Source of the DNA: Camillea tinctor
Lineage: Eukaryota; Ascomycota; Sordariomycetes; Xylariales; Xylariaceae
Reading direction: 5' to 3'
Assembly: GCA_022578605.1 (NCBI GenBank)
Contig: MU394110.1
Coordinates: forward strand, 157,026 to 221,025
Length of the DNA stretch: 64,000 bases
The notes under the pieces were generated by a model. The model was not told where the DNA came from, ran no database searches, and saw only the letters and a program-made list of their open reading frames with translations. Below are positions 1 to 11,916 of this stretch, one piece after another (position 1 is the stretch's first letter; the number at the start of each line of letters is the position of its first letter). A program made the position numbers and the translations under genes.

Positions 1-11
1 CTCTCACCCAC

Positions 12-47
12 CCCCCCCCCCCCCCACCCCCCCCTCCCCCCCCCCCG

Positions 48-105
<58 letters not shown>
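12..105. repeat. Poly-C tract
   Basis: An almost pure cytosine run of about 90 nt, broken by a few A, T and G residues near its left end. It is not telomeric (no CCCTAA units). Such tracts are prone to assembly or sequencing error, so it may be a contig-end or gap-filling artefact. Confidence 0.9.
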
Positions 106-995
106 TTGCGAGGTACTTACGGCTATAGTGTATATCAGAACCTCCTATAGAGCTGAGTCAGCTAACACGCCATACAATATTGACAAGCGCCAGCATCTTT
201 TCAAGACATTAATGTCCATCTAAATTACAATTTCGGGTTATACTGAGAAGCTTTCGTAAACAGTCTATGGATGGCAGGTAATGGGCATGATTTATGAAAT
301 TTTCACATACAAATTGTCCATAACGAAGACGTGCGTTAGGTTCCCAAATAACTGTTCCTTCGATCCTCTACATCCTCCAAGAATACATCAATCGCAATAT
401 CGAACATGCGGCAGGAGGGTGCCTGCTGGCTTTCATAAGTAAGCAACGTACTGGTTTTCCTGGTTCGAAGGTAACGGTGGATTGAGGTTGGTTCAAGAGA
501 ACTGTGGGGGATGACCCCCCAAGACACACGGGACACTGGGCACAATGATCTGTATTGTGAGAGAGAGAGAGAGGGATAATGATGAAACCCAAAAAGGGAC
601 TAAATACTAAGGTCTGCTGAGCCATCTACTGACGTAACAAGAACTTCACGATGTGCTCGCCAGAGAGATTCAGGGTACTCTCCCTTCGGTTTTAAAGAGT
701 GACTGTAGGCTTAGGTTGATAGCTAGAGAACGAGTGACTAGATACAGAGGAAACCCGATCCTTCTTGTATTTGGTGTTCCATCTCTTTTCCTGGTGGACG
801 ATCCACCCTGATCTAATAAGTGATCTTGGGTCAACTAGATCACTTAGATCACTTCACACCATACTGGCTGTTGGAAAATCCTCCCCAAGATATTCTGTAT
901 AGGGGTCCATTTTATCTTTTGACCCCCTTCGTCTGCGTGATTTGTAACACTGTTGAGAAACCCACGGAATCCCTTGTAGAAAAGGTGGTTAGGGC
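106..995. other. Intergenic, no gene seen
   Basis: Several short overlapping open frames occur on both strands, but none shows a recognisable domain, consistent coding character or plausible splicing. There is a short (GA)n run near 558-575. The right part is presumably the 3' flank of the lectin gene. Confidence 0.6.
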
Positions 996-2118
996 CTATT
1001 TCACTGGCAAGATCACCCTTCTGTGCCACTGGGAACCATAGTAGCCGAGCTCAGTAATGGTCTCCCCTCCCTCTTCATCCTGGAAGTAGACCCGTACGCT
1101 GTTCTTGCTGTCGGAGCTGCTCACGAAGCCCAAGCTCGCGAGCTTGGATTTCGTGTTTGCCGTCTGCAGCTCCGACTCGACCGTCTGGTCGTCCGGCTTG
1201 TTCACGCTCTGGACGATGGAGTATTCCGCGTTCAGGTTGTACACGTGCTGCTCCTCGTCGAACGAGAGCGCGGTGATGGGACCCTCCGCCAGAGCGTTCT
1301 GAAACTGGTACTCCCCCTTCTGCCATTTGGTGCCGTCGTTGTCCCACTCGATGATGGTTCCTTCAGTCGATTGGAAGAAGAGACTTCCGAAAAACTTAGC
1401 ACTGGCACTAATTTTATAAAGCCGGAGTTCTTACCTCAGTTTCCCGGTGGGCGTGGCGGCAATGCTTGTGCTGTAGAGCCCAGCATCAAAATCTTGGCCC
1501 CGTGCCCAAGTTTGATCTTGGGAGGAGAGCTCGGTTAGGTGCTTATACTTAAGGAAGGATCTACATTGAGCTTTGAAATCTACTTACTGGCATGCTTGTA
1601 TTCGTAGATGGAGCTGTCAGCCACCTGGGCGAATACTCGTGGTTCCCCATCGACGTATCGTGCAGCTAGGTTCGTGGTAGGGTTGACCACGAACTTGAAC
1701 TGCGAGAGGCTTCCTTGATACCAGTCCTTACCATCGTAAGCATACTCGTTGAGAGTATCGCCGATTAGATAGTAGAGACGTATCTGTTTTGGGGGTCAGT
1801 CCGATGCCTATTGTGAGAAAGGTGGATGGTAATATATTGACTTACTTTGCTGAGACCCTGGAATGCGACCGCAATTGGCGAACCGAGATCTGCTTGGACG
1901 ATTTTCTCCCCATCAGACCAGTCAGATCCTGGGGTAAATCTAGCTTCATGAATCCATCCCTCGGAGTCCTGGTAGTATACACGCAGGTTGGCATTGTCGT
2001 TTGCAGCTGCTAAGGCAGTATCTAATATCCAGATTAGCACTCTTAAGATTATTGCCGGTATACAAGAAACATGGCAAGTGTAGCGTTCCCCTGCCCACTT
2101 ACCAGGCTTGATCCCCAT
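996..2118 (-). CDS. Fungal fucose-specific lectin (AAL-type beta-propeller)
   Basis: Five exons on the minus strand: 2118-2103, 2021-1846, 1783-1588, 1516-1435 and 1383-996. Introns are 51-81 nt, GT-AG, with CTAAC/CTAAG-like branch sites, and the product is 285 aa. The spliced protein has repeated propeller-blade motifs of the Aleuria aurantia/Aspergillus fucose-lectin family: LRVYYQDSEGWIHEARF near the N-terminus, IRLYYLIGDTLNEYAYDG, then SLFFQSTEGTIIEWDNDG, and a last VRVYFQDEEGG blade. The family averages about 310 aa with six blades binding L-fucose between them, so this is near full length. No signal peptide is visible, so it is likely cytosolic or released on lysis, as for AAL. The first exon is only 16 nt, so the exact start is the least certain point. 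Likely role, by family: glycan recognition, in defence against grazers or in host binding. Confidence 0.82.
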
Positions 2119-4446
2119 GATAGTAGTGTGCTGGGAATAAGGGATTGACTATGGTATAAGTCTAAATAGATGCACTTGGAATAATACTGAGGAAACTCAC
2201 TAGATATATATAGCCATATCCCTAGCAGCTTTTGGCCTCTTCTAGTCTGTCCTCGGAGATGGCAAAACGACGACAACAGTTGATCTGCGCGGGAGACTGA
2301 TACGTAATGAATATTGCCTTTGCAATTGCCAAGAGTAATGATGAAAGCGTGGCTTAGTTCGCAATACGACTATCACGGTATCGTGGTAGGAATCCTGAGA
2401 ACCGGTGTGATATTCCTGCTTGCAGCATAACCAACACCAACTGAGACCTGGAAGCTGAAAAGATTCAGGGTATGCCACTGATGCGAGAAGACGAGCTGAG
2501 TCAACTTCACAATAAACAATAACAGCCTATGTGACGTATTTATTTACAAAAGGAGGGTGGTACTACGTATATTATACTATAGTATTCCGATGCCTTCAGC
2601 GAGTGGCCAAAGCCCTGTCTATACCTATTTGCCAATTATTAAGACGAATCTGCCCGATCGTTGAAGATACATTACTGAGACACAATAAAGGCTATTAAAA
2701 CCCGCCGTCCTCCAGTCAGAGCTATCTCGGTCTCGGTTAAGTTGTCGGTCAGAAAATATTGATGTTGTGTCACAAGGCGGTTCTTCTGCGACATTGTTAC
2801 GAGAGGAGCCGAAATCACGGATATACGGAAACCCATACGAAAAGAAAATCTCTTTGTCGATACACAGATCGATGCATCTCATGATCCATCTACTTCTGAT
2901 AATATGTTGTAAACATGTCAAGCACATTCATGGAATAGGATGGAAGCGTGTGTCTGGAGACCTGGAAGCAGTCTATATCGCGAAATTAGGATCTAAAGAC
3001 ACAGACACGCGCAGGTCAACGCATACGGTATGAGGAGCCAAGCCCGGGGAACAAAGAATACCTGCGATGTTATAGCACACACTTAAACCCTGGGAGATGG
3101 GCTGGTGATAGGTAGCACTATTCAACTAGAAGGAAGACATACAAATTGGTGATCCTGTTCGTTGATTTCCATCCATGATCCCCGTATCCGAAGAGATCCA
3201 GGCAACATGTGATGTCTCAGCTCAGTCTTCCGCTCACAAGGCTATCCCTTTGATTCGGCGATAGCATGGAGTTCCGAGTTCTCTTACAGGGAAGAGAAGT
3301 ACGGATCGCTTGTATGTGTATATGTGAGTATGGGACGGATTATATATTTTACATTTATATTATAACTTAGGTTGCGTAGGTTAGAAGAAAATATCCCAAT
3401 GTCAGTATGAAGAACCTAATACTTATTAATAAGAACAACAATGACGATGATAGCCATACCTCGATACATCCATTCCCCGAGTTTTGGTTATTTATCTGGG
3501 ACTCTAATAATGTATGTTATTTAAACAACTTATTATACTTACCTAGGTGCTCACCTACCACTGTTTTCTTTCCCCTTCTAATTTTTGGTATATTATCATT
3601 ATTGGTCCTTTGATAATAATACAATATGGCAATGTTTAAACATGTCCATGTTTTTTTTACCTAAAGTCAATAGCTTTGTCTTCTAACGACTTGTTTCTTA
3701 TGGGTAATAAATAAATATTGTTTTATATCACCATAAACCCCCTCCCCCACCTACCCCCTTATTTTTTCTTGAAAAGAAAAGAAGAAGAAAAAGTTGATAT
3801 TAACCACTTATTTATTATACACTTACTAGGGGGGATAGAGAAGATGCACCTTTAGTTCTAAACCCCGAAAACTAAGCTGCGGAATTTAGCCGTTACGTTA
3901 GCCACTTTATGGACTAGCTGCTAGGTAAATAATTGCCAGGGTCCCACCGAGGGGTCGTTGGATCCACAAAAAGTTCCTGGGGGGAGGGGCTTTTTCTTTT
4001 ATTAGCTAAAACTTCAAGCATTAAAAAAAAAGTTCTCAATATTTCTTCTATCATATGTCATGTGACATATCGCAGAGAGGGTGAATGCAAAAAAAAAAAA
4101 AAAAAAAACTTTAGAGAAAACAAGGGAAACTGAGAAAAAGATTGTTCATTGATATACAGTAGGTACCTAACCTAGGTAGGTTACACCTAAAGAAGCGAGT
4201 GAATTTTTAAAGTTAAGCAACCTTAGGTACATAAGCAGCACTTACATAACTATGTACTTAGGTATATTATAACCTAGGGGGGACATGCAAACTCATATTC
4301 ATACTTACCTAGCAATACTTATACTTATACTTCTTACCTCATATAAGTCCCCTTATAAATCCTCTCTATCCCTCAAAATCTCATCTCCATATCCCCCACA
4401 ACTCCCATCCTTAAAATAAAATAAAAAACCAAAGTTTCTGCCAAAA
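2119..4446. other. AT-rich intergenic region
   Basis: There are no convincing genes in this stretch. It becomes very AT-rich from about 3400 and has poly-A at 4089-4108. A CCTAGGTAGG motif at about 4171 belongs to the recurrent CCTAGG-type motifs seen across the window. The right end is the GAR transformylase promoter. Confidence 0.6.
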
Positions 4447-5247
4447 ATGGCCGCTCCGGACGCCTCCCCATGCCGGATCCTCGTCATGGCCTCAGGCTTC
4501 GGGTCCAACTTCCAAGCGCTCATAGACGCGACCCGGCCGCCCGCGGGCGAACTGCAAAATTGCCGCATCGTCTCGCTGGTGGTGAACCGCAAGGGCGCGC
4601 ACGCCATTGCGCGCGCCGACGCCGCCGCCATCCCCTGGACCTACCGCAACCTCATCGGCGGCGGGTTCGTGCGCAAGGGCGAGGCCGACGAGCGCGCGGT
4701 GGCCGACGGCCGGCGACGATACGACGCCGCGCTCGCGGCGCAGATCCTGGCCGCCCCGGCGGGCGAGCGGCCCGAGCTCGTCGTGCTCGCGGGCTGGATG
4801 CACGTCTTCTCCACGGCGTTCCTGAAGCCGATCGAGGAGGCGGGGGTGAGGATCATTAACATACATCCGGCGCTGCCCCGTAAGTGTATCCGCATAAACA
4901 GAAAAGCATATATGTTGGGCTAGGTTAGGTTAGGTCTGGATCGGGAAAGGTACCTACTTACGAAATCTCGCATAGGGGAGTTCGACGGCGCCAACGCCAT
5001 CGAGCGCGCTTTCGACGAGTTCAAGGCCGGGCGGCTCACGCGCACCGGCATCATGGCGCACTACGTCATCGACGAGGTGGACCGGGGCGAGCCTATCATA
5101 GTGCAGGAGGTGCCGTGGGAGGGCGAGGAGCTGGATGCGTTTAAGGAGAAGATGCACGTGCATGAGCACAAGCTCATCGTGGAGGCCACGGCGAAGGTGG
5201 TGCGGGAGATACTGGAGAGCAGAACGTCGCAGAAACCTTCGAGTTAG
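4447..5247 (+). CDS. ADE8: Phosphoribosylglycinamide formyltransferase (GAR transformylase)
   Basis: Transfers a formyl group from 10-formyltetrahydrofolate to GAR, the third step of de novo purine synthesis, in the cytosol. Exons are 4447-4879 and 4976-5247 (intron 96 nt), giving 234 aa, close to yeast Ade8. The N-terminus has the ASGFGSNFQALIDAT phosphate-binding region. The catalytic Asn/His of the PurN family lie in NIHPALP just before the intron, and the catalytic Asp region is in GIMAHYVIDEVDRGEPI. Splicing gives HPALP-R-EFDG, whereas related fungal sequences usually read LPG at that place as I recall them; the residue is variable in bacterial PurN, so this is probably harmless. The ATG sits in a good AAAAATGGCC context. 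The CDS is strongly GC-rich against its AT-rich flanks. The gene is tail-to-tail with the next one. Confidence 0.93.
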
Positions 5248-6045
5248 TCGTGGGTATAGGTATATCTCACTGCAATGACCTTCGGTATGATTATGAGAAT
5301 GAACATGCCCGTCTCCCCCTTTTTAGGGGAACGTGATCTGAGATGTTGTCTGTGAGGTGGTAGTTGTGCATCTGTAGTGATATAACCTACAGGTTTCTCG
5401 TTTGGGGTGCCCTTATTCTTATGCCTGTCTGAGGTAGGTTATACCTAAGTTCTAAGCCTCCCTGACACGAGTATTATTTCATAATCACGATATCCGAATC
5501 GCATAGTGAGAGCAAAAATAAAGAAAATTAACATATATAATTCAATATAATTCAAATATGAAAGAAATGGTATCTACTTAAACGGATCCCCCCCTTCCAC
5601 CCCTTAAACTCCCTAACCGTATCCTTCTCCCTCCTACTTTACTTCCCCCCTTCCCGATACCAACACACTATACATCTACCCGCTCTCATCTACAAAACAA
5701 CAGGAAATAAAAAGGAAACAAGATTGAATAATAAAACATTATTAATAAGTTGTAACCACTTACCTACTCAAGTCGAGACCGAACCCCGTCGCTCTCGTAT
5801 CGTACATTAAATAACAAGTATCCGTCAAAAAAGAATACAATATCAGATCGAATCATATCATCATGGCCACATCGCCACGTGCTTTTCACTATCCGTTCAA
5901 CACTCGTCACTCGACTGTGCCCCCCATACTCGTTGCCATTACGGCCACCCTTCTCTCTTCCATACACACTCACCCTCCCCTCTTCTTTTGGGTATCCTTC
6001 ATCCCACAACATTCAGAAACATCTGATTGGGAATTCTAGAGGCTT
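5248..6045. other. Intergenic between convergent genes
   Basis: This is the shared 3' flank of two convergent genes. AAATAAAG near 5516 could serve as a polyadenylation signal for the plus-strand gene. The stretch is AT-rich and contains no open frame of note. Confidence 0.5.
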
Positions 6046-8085
6046 TCACTCCTCCTTCACATACCTCCTCTCATACCTTCTCCCCCCGTATACATCTTCA
6101 TCCTCGTACTCCTCGTCTCCCTCTCCCTCTTCCTCCTCATCTACGTCCTCTTCCATTCCCCAATCCCTGAAGTGCGTTCCCCTGACCCAGCTGATACTCT
6201 TTCTCCACCGCCCGTCTCGCACTGCCCGCGCGTCCCTCTCGTACACGGCACCCGTGATCGCAAGCGCCAGCACGAACAGCCACAGGTCACCTCCCTTCAT
6301 GGCACGCCACCAGCGACGCTTGACGCCGACCTTCCACAGCGAGTCGACACTCGTACGCGCGCTGTATAGGAACACCGAGCGGCCTTCTTTCCGCTCGATG
6401 AATGCCCACAGTCCGGCGAGGAACCCGCTGAGGAAGAAGCGCTGCGTTGCAAGGAAGTGACGCGGCAGCCAGGTCTGGAAGAAGCAGATGCTCGCCCAAG
6501 CCGTAGAGATGGCGCCCGTGGCAAACGTTGATAGCCGCAGCGTGCGCGATATGAGGCGGTTGAGCAGACGAAGCGGCGAGTTGTACAGCATCTTGTACCG
6601 CGGCAGCATGAGCATCGAGTAGAAGAGCAGGAAGAACCGGCCCATGCGCGGGAACGAGCGCAGCCAGCAGGACAGGTACGTGCGGAGACACGACGGGTCG
6701 GAGGGGTGGAGAGTAGCACAGCTCAGTGAGGTGATGAGCGGGTGCGCTTGCGATGTCAGGGGCGCGACAGCGGCCAGCGACGAGGGCAGGGTAGGCTGGT
6801 CAGGGAAGAGGGTCGGCGAGACGAATGCGCTGGATGCAAAGTTAGTATACATGTACGGAATAGGGGTTGAGCATGCAGGAACACGCAGAGCTGCACTTAC
6901 GGCCAATTGAGTCTTGCCATCTGGGCTAGATTATCCGCTATCTCCCAGGCATCAGGCCACTTGACACCTTCAGGCAGGTTTTTCGGTGCGCTGTGGAGAT
7001 ACTCGGCAGTGCTCTTCCAGATGAAGTTGACATATTCGTACGGAGAGCTCTCTCGGTCAAAGATGGTTGCGTGTAGCAGCTGTCCGAAAGCCAGGGGCTG
7101 CAGCATCCAGCTTCCCCACCACCAAGGCCGCTCCCGCTTGACCATCCCCTTTCCGCCAGCACGGGGCTTCCAACCCCATATCATACCTTCGTCCTCGCAT
7201 AGGTTCCAGCCAAACTCGAGGGCGCGGAATAGGAGGGCAATGGTGACCGACACACGAAGCTGCTTAGACGGGTATATGCCCAAAGCCAGACCAGCCAAGC
7301 TGGCACCGATAGCCGGCGCATATGGGGATGTGAGAGTGCTGGAGGTGCGAGGGTTCCGCACACGGAAAGGTGAGGCCGAAGCGTCTAGGAGATGCGCGCG
7401 TAATCGTGTTAGGAAGCGGAAGAGCAGGCGGTAGAGAAGTAGTATGGTGGATAGGGAGAGGGATAGGCGGAGGGTCGAGGACTGGTAGAACGGCTGTCTC
7501 TGCTTGGGTGAGTTGGGCCTAGGGAGCGATAATTCGGTTAGTCTGAACATTGTTCATCGCTGTACAGAACAGAACGGGTATTCCCCCTCAAACGTACTGT
7601 CCACGTCCCTTGATGCGGGCGATAATTGTCTCGTAGGCCTTTGAACCCAGGCCGGTCGCGATGAAGACTCGTAAGGCGTGTCGGATTGCGCGAGCATTGT
7701 AACTGTCTCCTCCCGAACCCCTTCCACCGGACGTAGCCTTATCTTTGCCCTTGCCCCTGCCCTTCGGTCTTCCCGTGCTCCCTATGGACGACGTGCGCGT
7801 TCTGCCACTACCGTCGCCACCTTCCATATACCTCTCGACGGCATTCACGGTCGGGGCTCTTTTCCGCAACAGACGCGATCGCGATATGATGTACTTGTGG
7901 AGCACTTCATACTCGCGAGCTGAAATGGTGTATCGTAGAGCATTGCGGAGCACCGGGTCGGCAGTGGATGTTGCTGGCCTGGGCTTGGGATCTGGCCGGG
8001 GTGGTCTTGAGAGGGCGTCGGAACTAGGAATTTCGAGGCGAGGAACCGTTGGCGACGGCCTCGAAGGCCCCGCAATCGTCGTCAT
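6046..8085 (-). CDS. TMEM135-like integral membrane protein
   Basis: Three exons (8085-7598, 7518-6901, 6829-6046) with two introns (79 and 71 nt) give 629 aa. The N-terminal 150 residues are Pro/Ser/Arg-rich and probably disordered. The middle contains hydrophobic segments such as GASLAGLALGIYPSK. Exon 3 has a conserved Cys/His-containing stretch from HPSDPSC (about residues 410-416) to MGRFFLLFYSML, which resembles the Cys-rich region of the TMEM135/PXMP family, followed by more membrane segments. The C-terminus is a long acidic tail (about 30 residues rich in E/D) ending in basic RYERRYVKEE. Human TMEM135 is linked to peroxisomes, mitochondria and lipid handling; the role here is inferred from the family only. 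An alternative is a general fungal integral membrane protein outside this family. Confidence 0.72.
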
Positions 8086-8394
8086 GATGACTTCTCTTTG
8101 GTAATATTATTATGATTATGCTAGCCTTGGCAATAATGTGGATGGTCAATTCGTTCATTCAATTGATTCGAGACAGAATTCCTAAGTCACTTTGGAATCC
8201 TAATTGTGGGCGTGTGAATAACATGAGATGTTGACACCGACTCCGACGCGTTGGGTTGGTTGATGTTGGTTGTCAATCAGCAGATGCGGTTTGATCTACC
8301 GACTGCGCGTAATGGAGCTAGAGCCGGAGTTGGACCTGCGAGTCAAAAGCAGGTATCAATTTATCATTTACCTGATTACCTAGGTTAGGTTGGT

Positions 8395-8435
8395 AGGTAA
8401 GACAGGCAAGACAGGTAAGACAGGTAAGACAGGTT
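8395..8435. repeat. Short 9-bp tandem repeat
   Basis: About four copies of a GGTAAGACA-like unit (one with C for T) lie upstream of the TMEM135-like gene. It is a minisatellite-like tract in the promoter or 5' flank. Confidence 0.8.
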
Positions 8436-10045
8436 AATGTAGACTTGGCTTGGGAGATAATTGAAGCTGTAATGGGATGGTAGTGACGTCGGTAGAAACG
8501 ACAAGAATAGCAACAGCATCAACAATAACAACAGCAGCAACCCATGGGAGTTTTTAAAATAAAAGGGATTTTCACATGGAGATGGAGATGGAGACGAAGA
8601 ATAGATTGAAAAAAGGGGGAGGGGGGTGATGGGGATTTTGAAACCAATAGATCTAAAAGGCCTGAAAAGCAAGTAAGATTACAGAAATGCCGTACATGTT
8701 GGTTGTAGAGGAGAAATTCCAAGGTCGGTAAAGTGCATGCATGCAAGTTGCGTGTCTCTGTGGGTAATATGCGATGTGAGGTGTGTTGTCCAGTTGGAAA
8801 AGGAAAATAAGTAGAGAGAAATAGAAAAGAAGGTGAAGGGATAAAACGAATGTAAGTGGGAAATAAAAAAAAAGGATAAAGGATAAAGGATAAGGATTCG
8901 GAATGATTGGGTTGGGATTTAGATCAGATAGAATTACATGTGAGAGAAATTGTCGATTGTAATGCATCGCCCTTCACCTTATACACTGCACTACACCTTT
9001 TTTTGTGCCTGTAATGTATATACCTCGGCTCTTTTCCCTCTCTTTGCATAGTCAAGTCTAGTCAAGTTTAGTAGTGTACATTCTCTTGCATACAAAGTAC
9101 AAGTGTTCCAATTGTACCTGTACACTGCGCGGGAGAATGTGGAGAACCCCAGATTACACAACATGCGACATGGCATGCAACTCCTATACCTATAGCTAGT
9201 GTAAATATTGGCCTGTAATCCTTCCAGGTACACGTGAATACCTTACGTAGGTGGTATTTCTTATACTTGCATAAGGGATCAGCAAATACCTACAACAGGT
9301 AGGTTGGTTTTAATTCCCACTTATAATTCAATTCATAGCTACACATACAGCGTACATTAGCCACATTAGCCTTCCAGTAGGAAATTATATTTTGTAGGTG
9401 AATGCGAATACCTAGTACCTAGATAAAGGTTGTCTGTATGCATCCCTCGACTTATACCACTACTACCACTACTAGTCTAATTACGCAAACTCACGATCGT
9501 CTGTGCCATCCCAGGGGAGATCCCCTAGTCCTCGATCCTGTAAGTTTAAGCGAAACTTGTTAAAACACAATGCTTTTTCCATTTCTCACGTCTATCTACG
9601 TCAACTATTCTCTCCTAATTTTCATCCTTTGCCCTTCCCCTTGGTTTGATGTCATCGAATACAAGTCGTCGAACCTGAACTGAAATAGAGAAAAAAGACC
9701 CCTTAACTTGAACCTCCTTAACCCATTTTTTAATCCGTGACTGGCTTCTTCTATAGATCAAATGCAAAACGCAGCAACTATTCTTTTTCCATATGAAGTA
9801 TGCATGAACAAACTAAGAAACGTGATTGGGGGATGGGACCCCACACATCTCTCATCCCCCTTTTACCCCTATCATGGTAAACCATGTGCATGGCAGGTTG
9901 CCCTAAGTCATAGCTCTGGGTAGACCCTGCATGAAACGACCCCCCCAAGGCGATGAAAGCCAAATCGAAGAATCCCTGAGCAGAATGTACCAAAAAGCGA
10001 ACTCTGTTTAGGGAAGAAACATAGACGGATAACTATGTGTATCGG

Positions 10046-10073
10046 CATGTCTGCATATATACATGCAGACATG
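10046..10073. terminator. Perfect 11-bp hairpin in 3' flank
   Basis: CATGTCTGCAT (10046-10056) and its exact reverse complement (10063-10073) are separated by 6 nt. It begins 53 nt beyond the stop codon of the minus-strand 2EXR gene, so it should fall in that gene's 3' UTR. The inverted repeat is seen directly; any role in RNA end formation or stability is inferred. Confidence 0.5.
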
Positions 10074-10125
10074 AATACTCCTTATCCGTGAGAGTTAGAT
10101 CGTAATTCATATATTGCAGCCGTCA

Positions 10126-11162
10126 TCATATTACGTATTGCGCAATGCGGAACATGATGACATGCTCAAAGTCCGGGAGCTTAGCCAACCGCTTGCGTGC
10201 CCATGCATTCTTGCTGTCACATTCCACGCCTAGACGGTTATAACTTCGTCTATTCCAGTAGTTTCTAGGAGTATTGTCTTGAATTCGATCTACTCGAGGA
10301 GCTTCTGCTGCTTCATACAGGGTCGACCAGGCGGCCATTACGTACGCTTCCACCCCTTCCGGACGAGAGAGCATTTCTAGGAGCTGGGACATTTTGAAAT
10401 CGCGTAATTTAGAATACGTCTCATAAAACTGGCGATAGCGCGCGAGTTTGGCCGAGTCCCCGACGTCGATGAGGGCCATGCGCTCACGGTAGCCGAATAG
10501 ACCAGAGGCCTGTACCAAATGGTACGGAGCAATAATGTCGATGGCCGTGCGGATGAGAGAAAAGGTTGGGCGATGGGGACGACAAAAAGCGCCAGAAAAA
10601 AACTTGCTAAGCAAATTCCCAGAGTAATCTCTTGCGTCGTCTAAAAAAGCGATGTGCTTCACACCTCGTGCTGCGATATTTAGAGTTAGCACTCATCATT
10701 TGAGGGAAACGACAAACGTGTAAACCACTTACCGTACTCCATTGCAGCGGCTACTGATGGGTCGCTCAGATCTGAGGAGTCTAGATTTTCATAGGCACGT
10801 AGGACTAAGATGTCGCATGCGGTATAACTGGGGTCATGGTGCCAAGGAATTGTCCGCTGCCTTAATGTCTGAGTGTGCGCAATGTATCGAGACTCTTTGC
10901 ATACCCCTCTTAGGACATGGGGATATGGAGAACGATAGATCGATGGCAGTCTGGGTCCGCCGTGCATGGTCATGAGGTACGCGCGGGGCTCCAATGCGGC
11001 TTTCCAGATCTCTTGACGTAACTCGGGTGGTAGGAGAGGGAAGTAAGTGAAGCCACGACTTGAACCCACGGCCGTGGAAACATTGTCACCATGCAAGCTG
11101 GTAAGGCTCTTCTCCATTTGGAGGCTATGGGCGGGTTGATCTTGCAACGAAGGCGACTCCAT
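10126..11162 (-). CDS. 2EXR (F-box-like) domain protein
   Basis: Two exons (11162-10733, 10670-10126) with a 62-nt intron encode 324 aa. Residues about 41-57 read FPLLPPELRQEIWKAAL, the signature start of the fungal 2EXR domain. It is followed by SPYPHVLRGVCKESR, where these proteins typically have the second conserved segment. Many Pezizomycotina carry dozens of such proteins. The domain resembles an F-box helix pair, and a substrate-receptor role is often guessed, but no function is established. The first ATG of the frame was used as start; exon 2 joins in phase to give EYAARGVKHIAFLDD. No signal peptide or membrane segment is seen. Confidence 0.8.
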
Positions 11163-11916
11163 TGGGTATGAATATGTATCGGGACTGGTTATGAGGATGT
11201 ATATGGGGAGGAGAAGGTGGTAAGGGGGGAAAAGAAAGGCCAGTCGAGAGGACTTGGAGGCCGAGGCTGCAAGTGGTGTGCTGTGTTATTCTCAGGAGAA
11301 CGTAGGTTGAGTACTACTGAGTAGTAACGGTGAGGATCTTGGAAGTGGGCGGGGAAAAAAGGAAAAGAAAAAAAAGGGAAAGAAAAAAAGGAAAAGGGAA
11401 AGAAAGGAAGAAGTTCGCCCAGAACAAGTGTTTATGGATAGAGAGTTGGACTAAGATGACAAGGAAGGAGGACAGTTAGGGAAAGGTGGAAGGAAAGAGG
11501 AAAGCAAGGAGAGGGTGAAAAGGGGAGGGAAAGTGTCAGTGGTTGGGAAGGAACAAAGACCATACTTATATTTAATTGATAGCCTAAACACTTGCTTAGT
11601 CCCTCGTGACAGAAGGGAGGGAAGGAAGGATGAAAGATTTTACATCCATGTATCTCCCGTCATGGAAGGGGCCACAAGCATCGCACATGACTATATTAGT
11701 AAGTCGTAGACAATGAATTTAATTTAGGTTAGGAGGTTGACTTGTTTCAAATGGTTGTTGGGAATAACAACTCTCTCTCTCTCTCTCTCTCTTTTATATG
11801 GTATCGTATCGACCCGACCTATATGCTATGCACTAACACCAAATCTACCTGCAGATTTCTGTGGCCCAACCAGCTTATAAAAATATAAAGAACTGGAAAT
11901 CAAAATGATAAAATCA
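11163..11916. other. Intergenic with purine-rich and CT tracts
   Basis: This is the 5' flank of the 2EXR gene and the 3' flank of the permease gene. There is a purine-rich strand at 11340-11520 (GGAAAAGG-type) and a (CT)11 microsatellite at 11771-11792. No gene is seen. Confidence 0.6.
11771..11792. repeat. (CT)11 microsatellite
   Basis: Eleven uninterrupted CT units lie in the 3' flank of the permease gene. Confidence 0.9.

Larger units (their letters stand above)
8086..10125. other. AT-rich intergenic region
   Basis: There is no supported gene. It holds a 9-bp tandem repeat (GGTAAGACA-like) at about 8395-8435, pyrimidine/purine tracts, and a hairpin near 10046-10073 just past the next gene's stop codon. 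Confidence 0.6.

Noticed and set aside
1..120. Telomere at the left end
   Set aside because: The C-run lacks the CCCTAA unit of fungal telomeres.
5879..6460. 193-codon open frame on the plus strand
   Set aside because: It overlaps the 3' exon of the TMEM135-like gene in antisense and shows only Ser/Pro low complexity.
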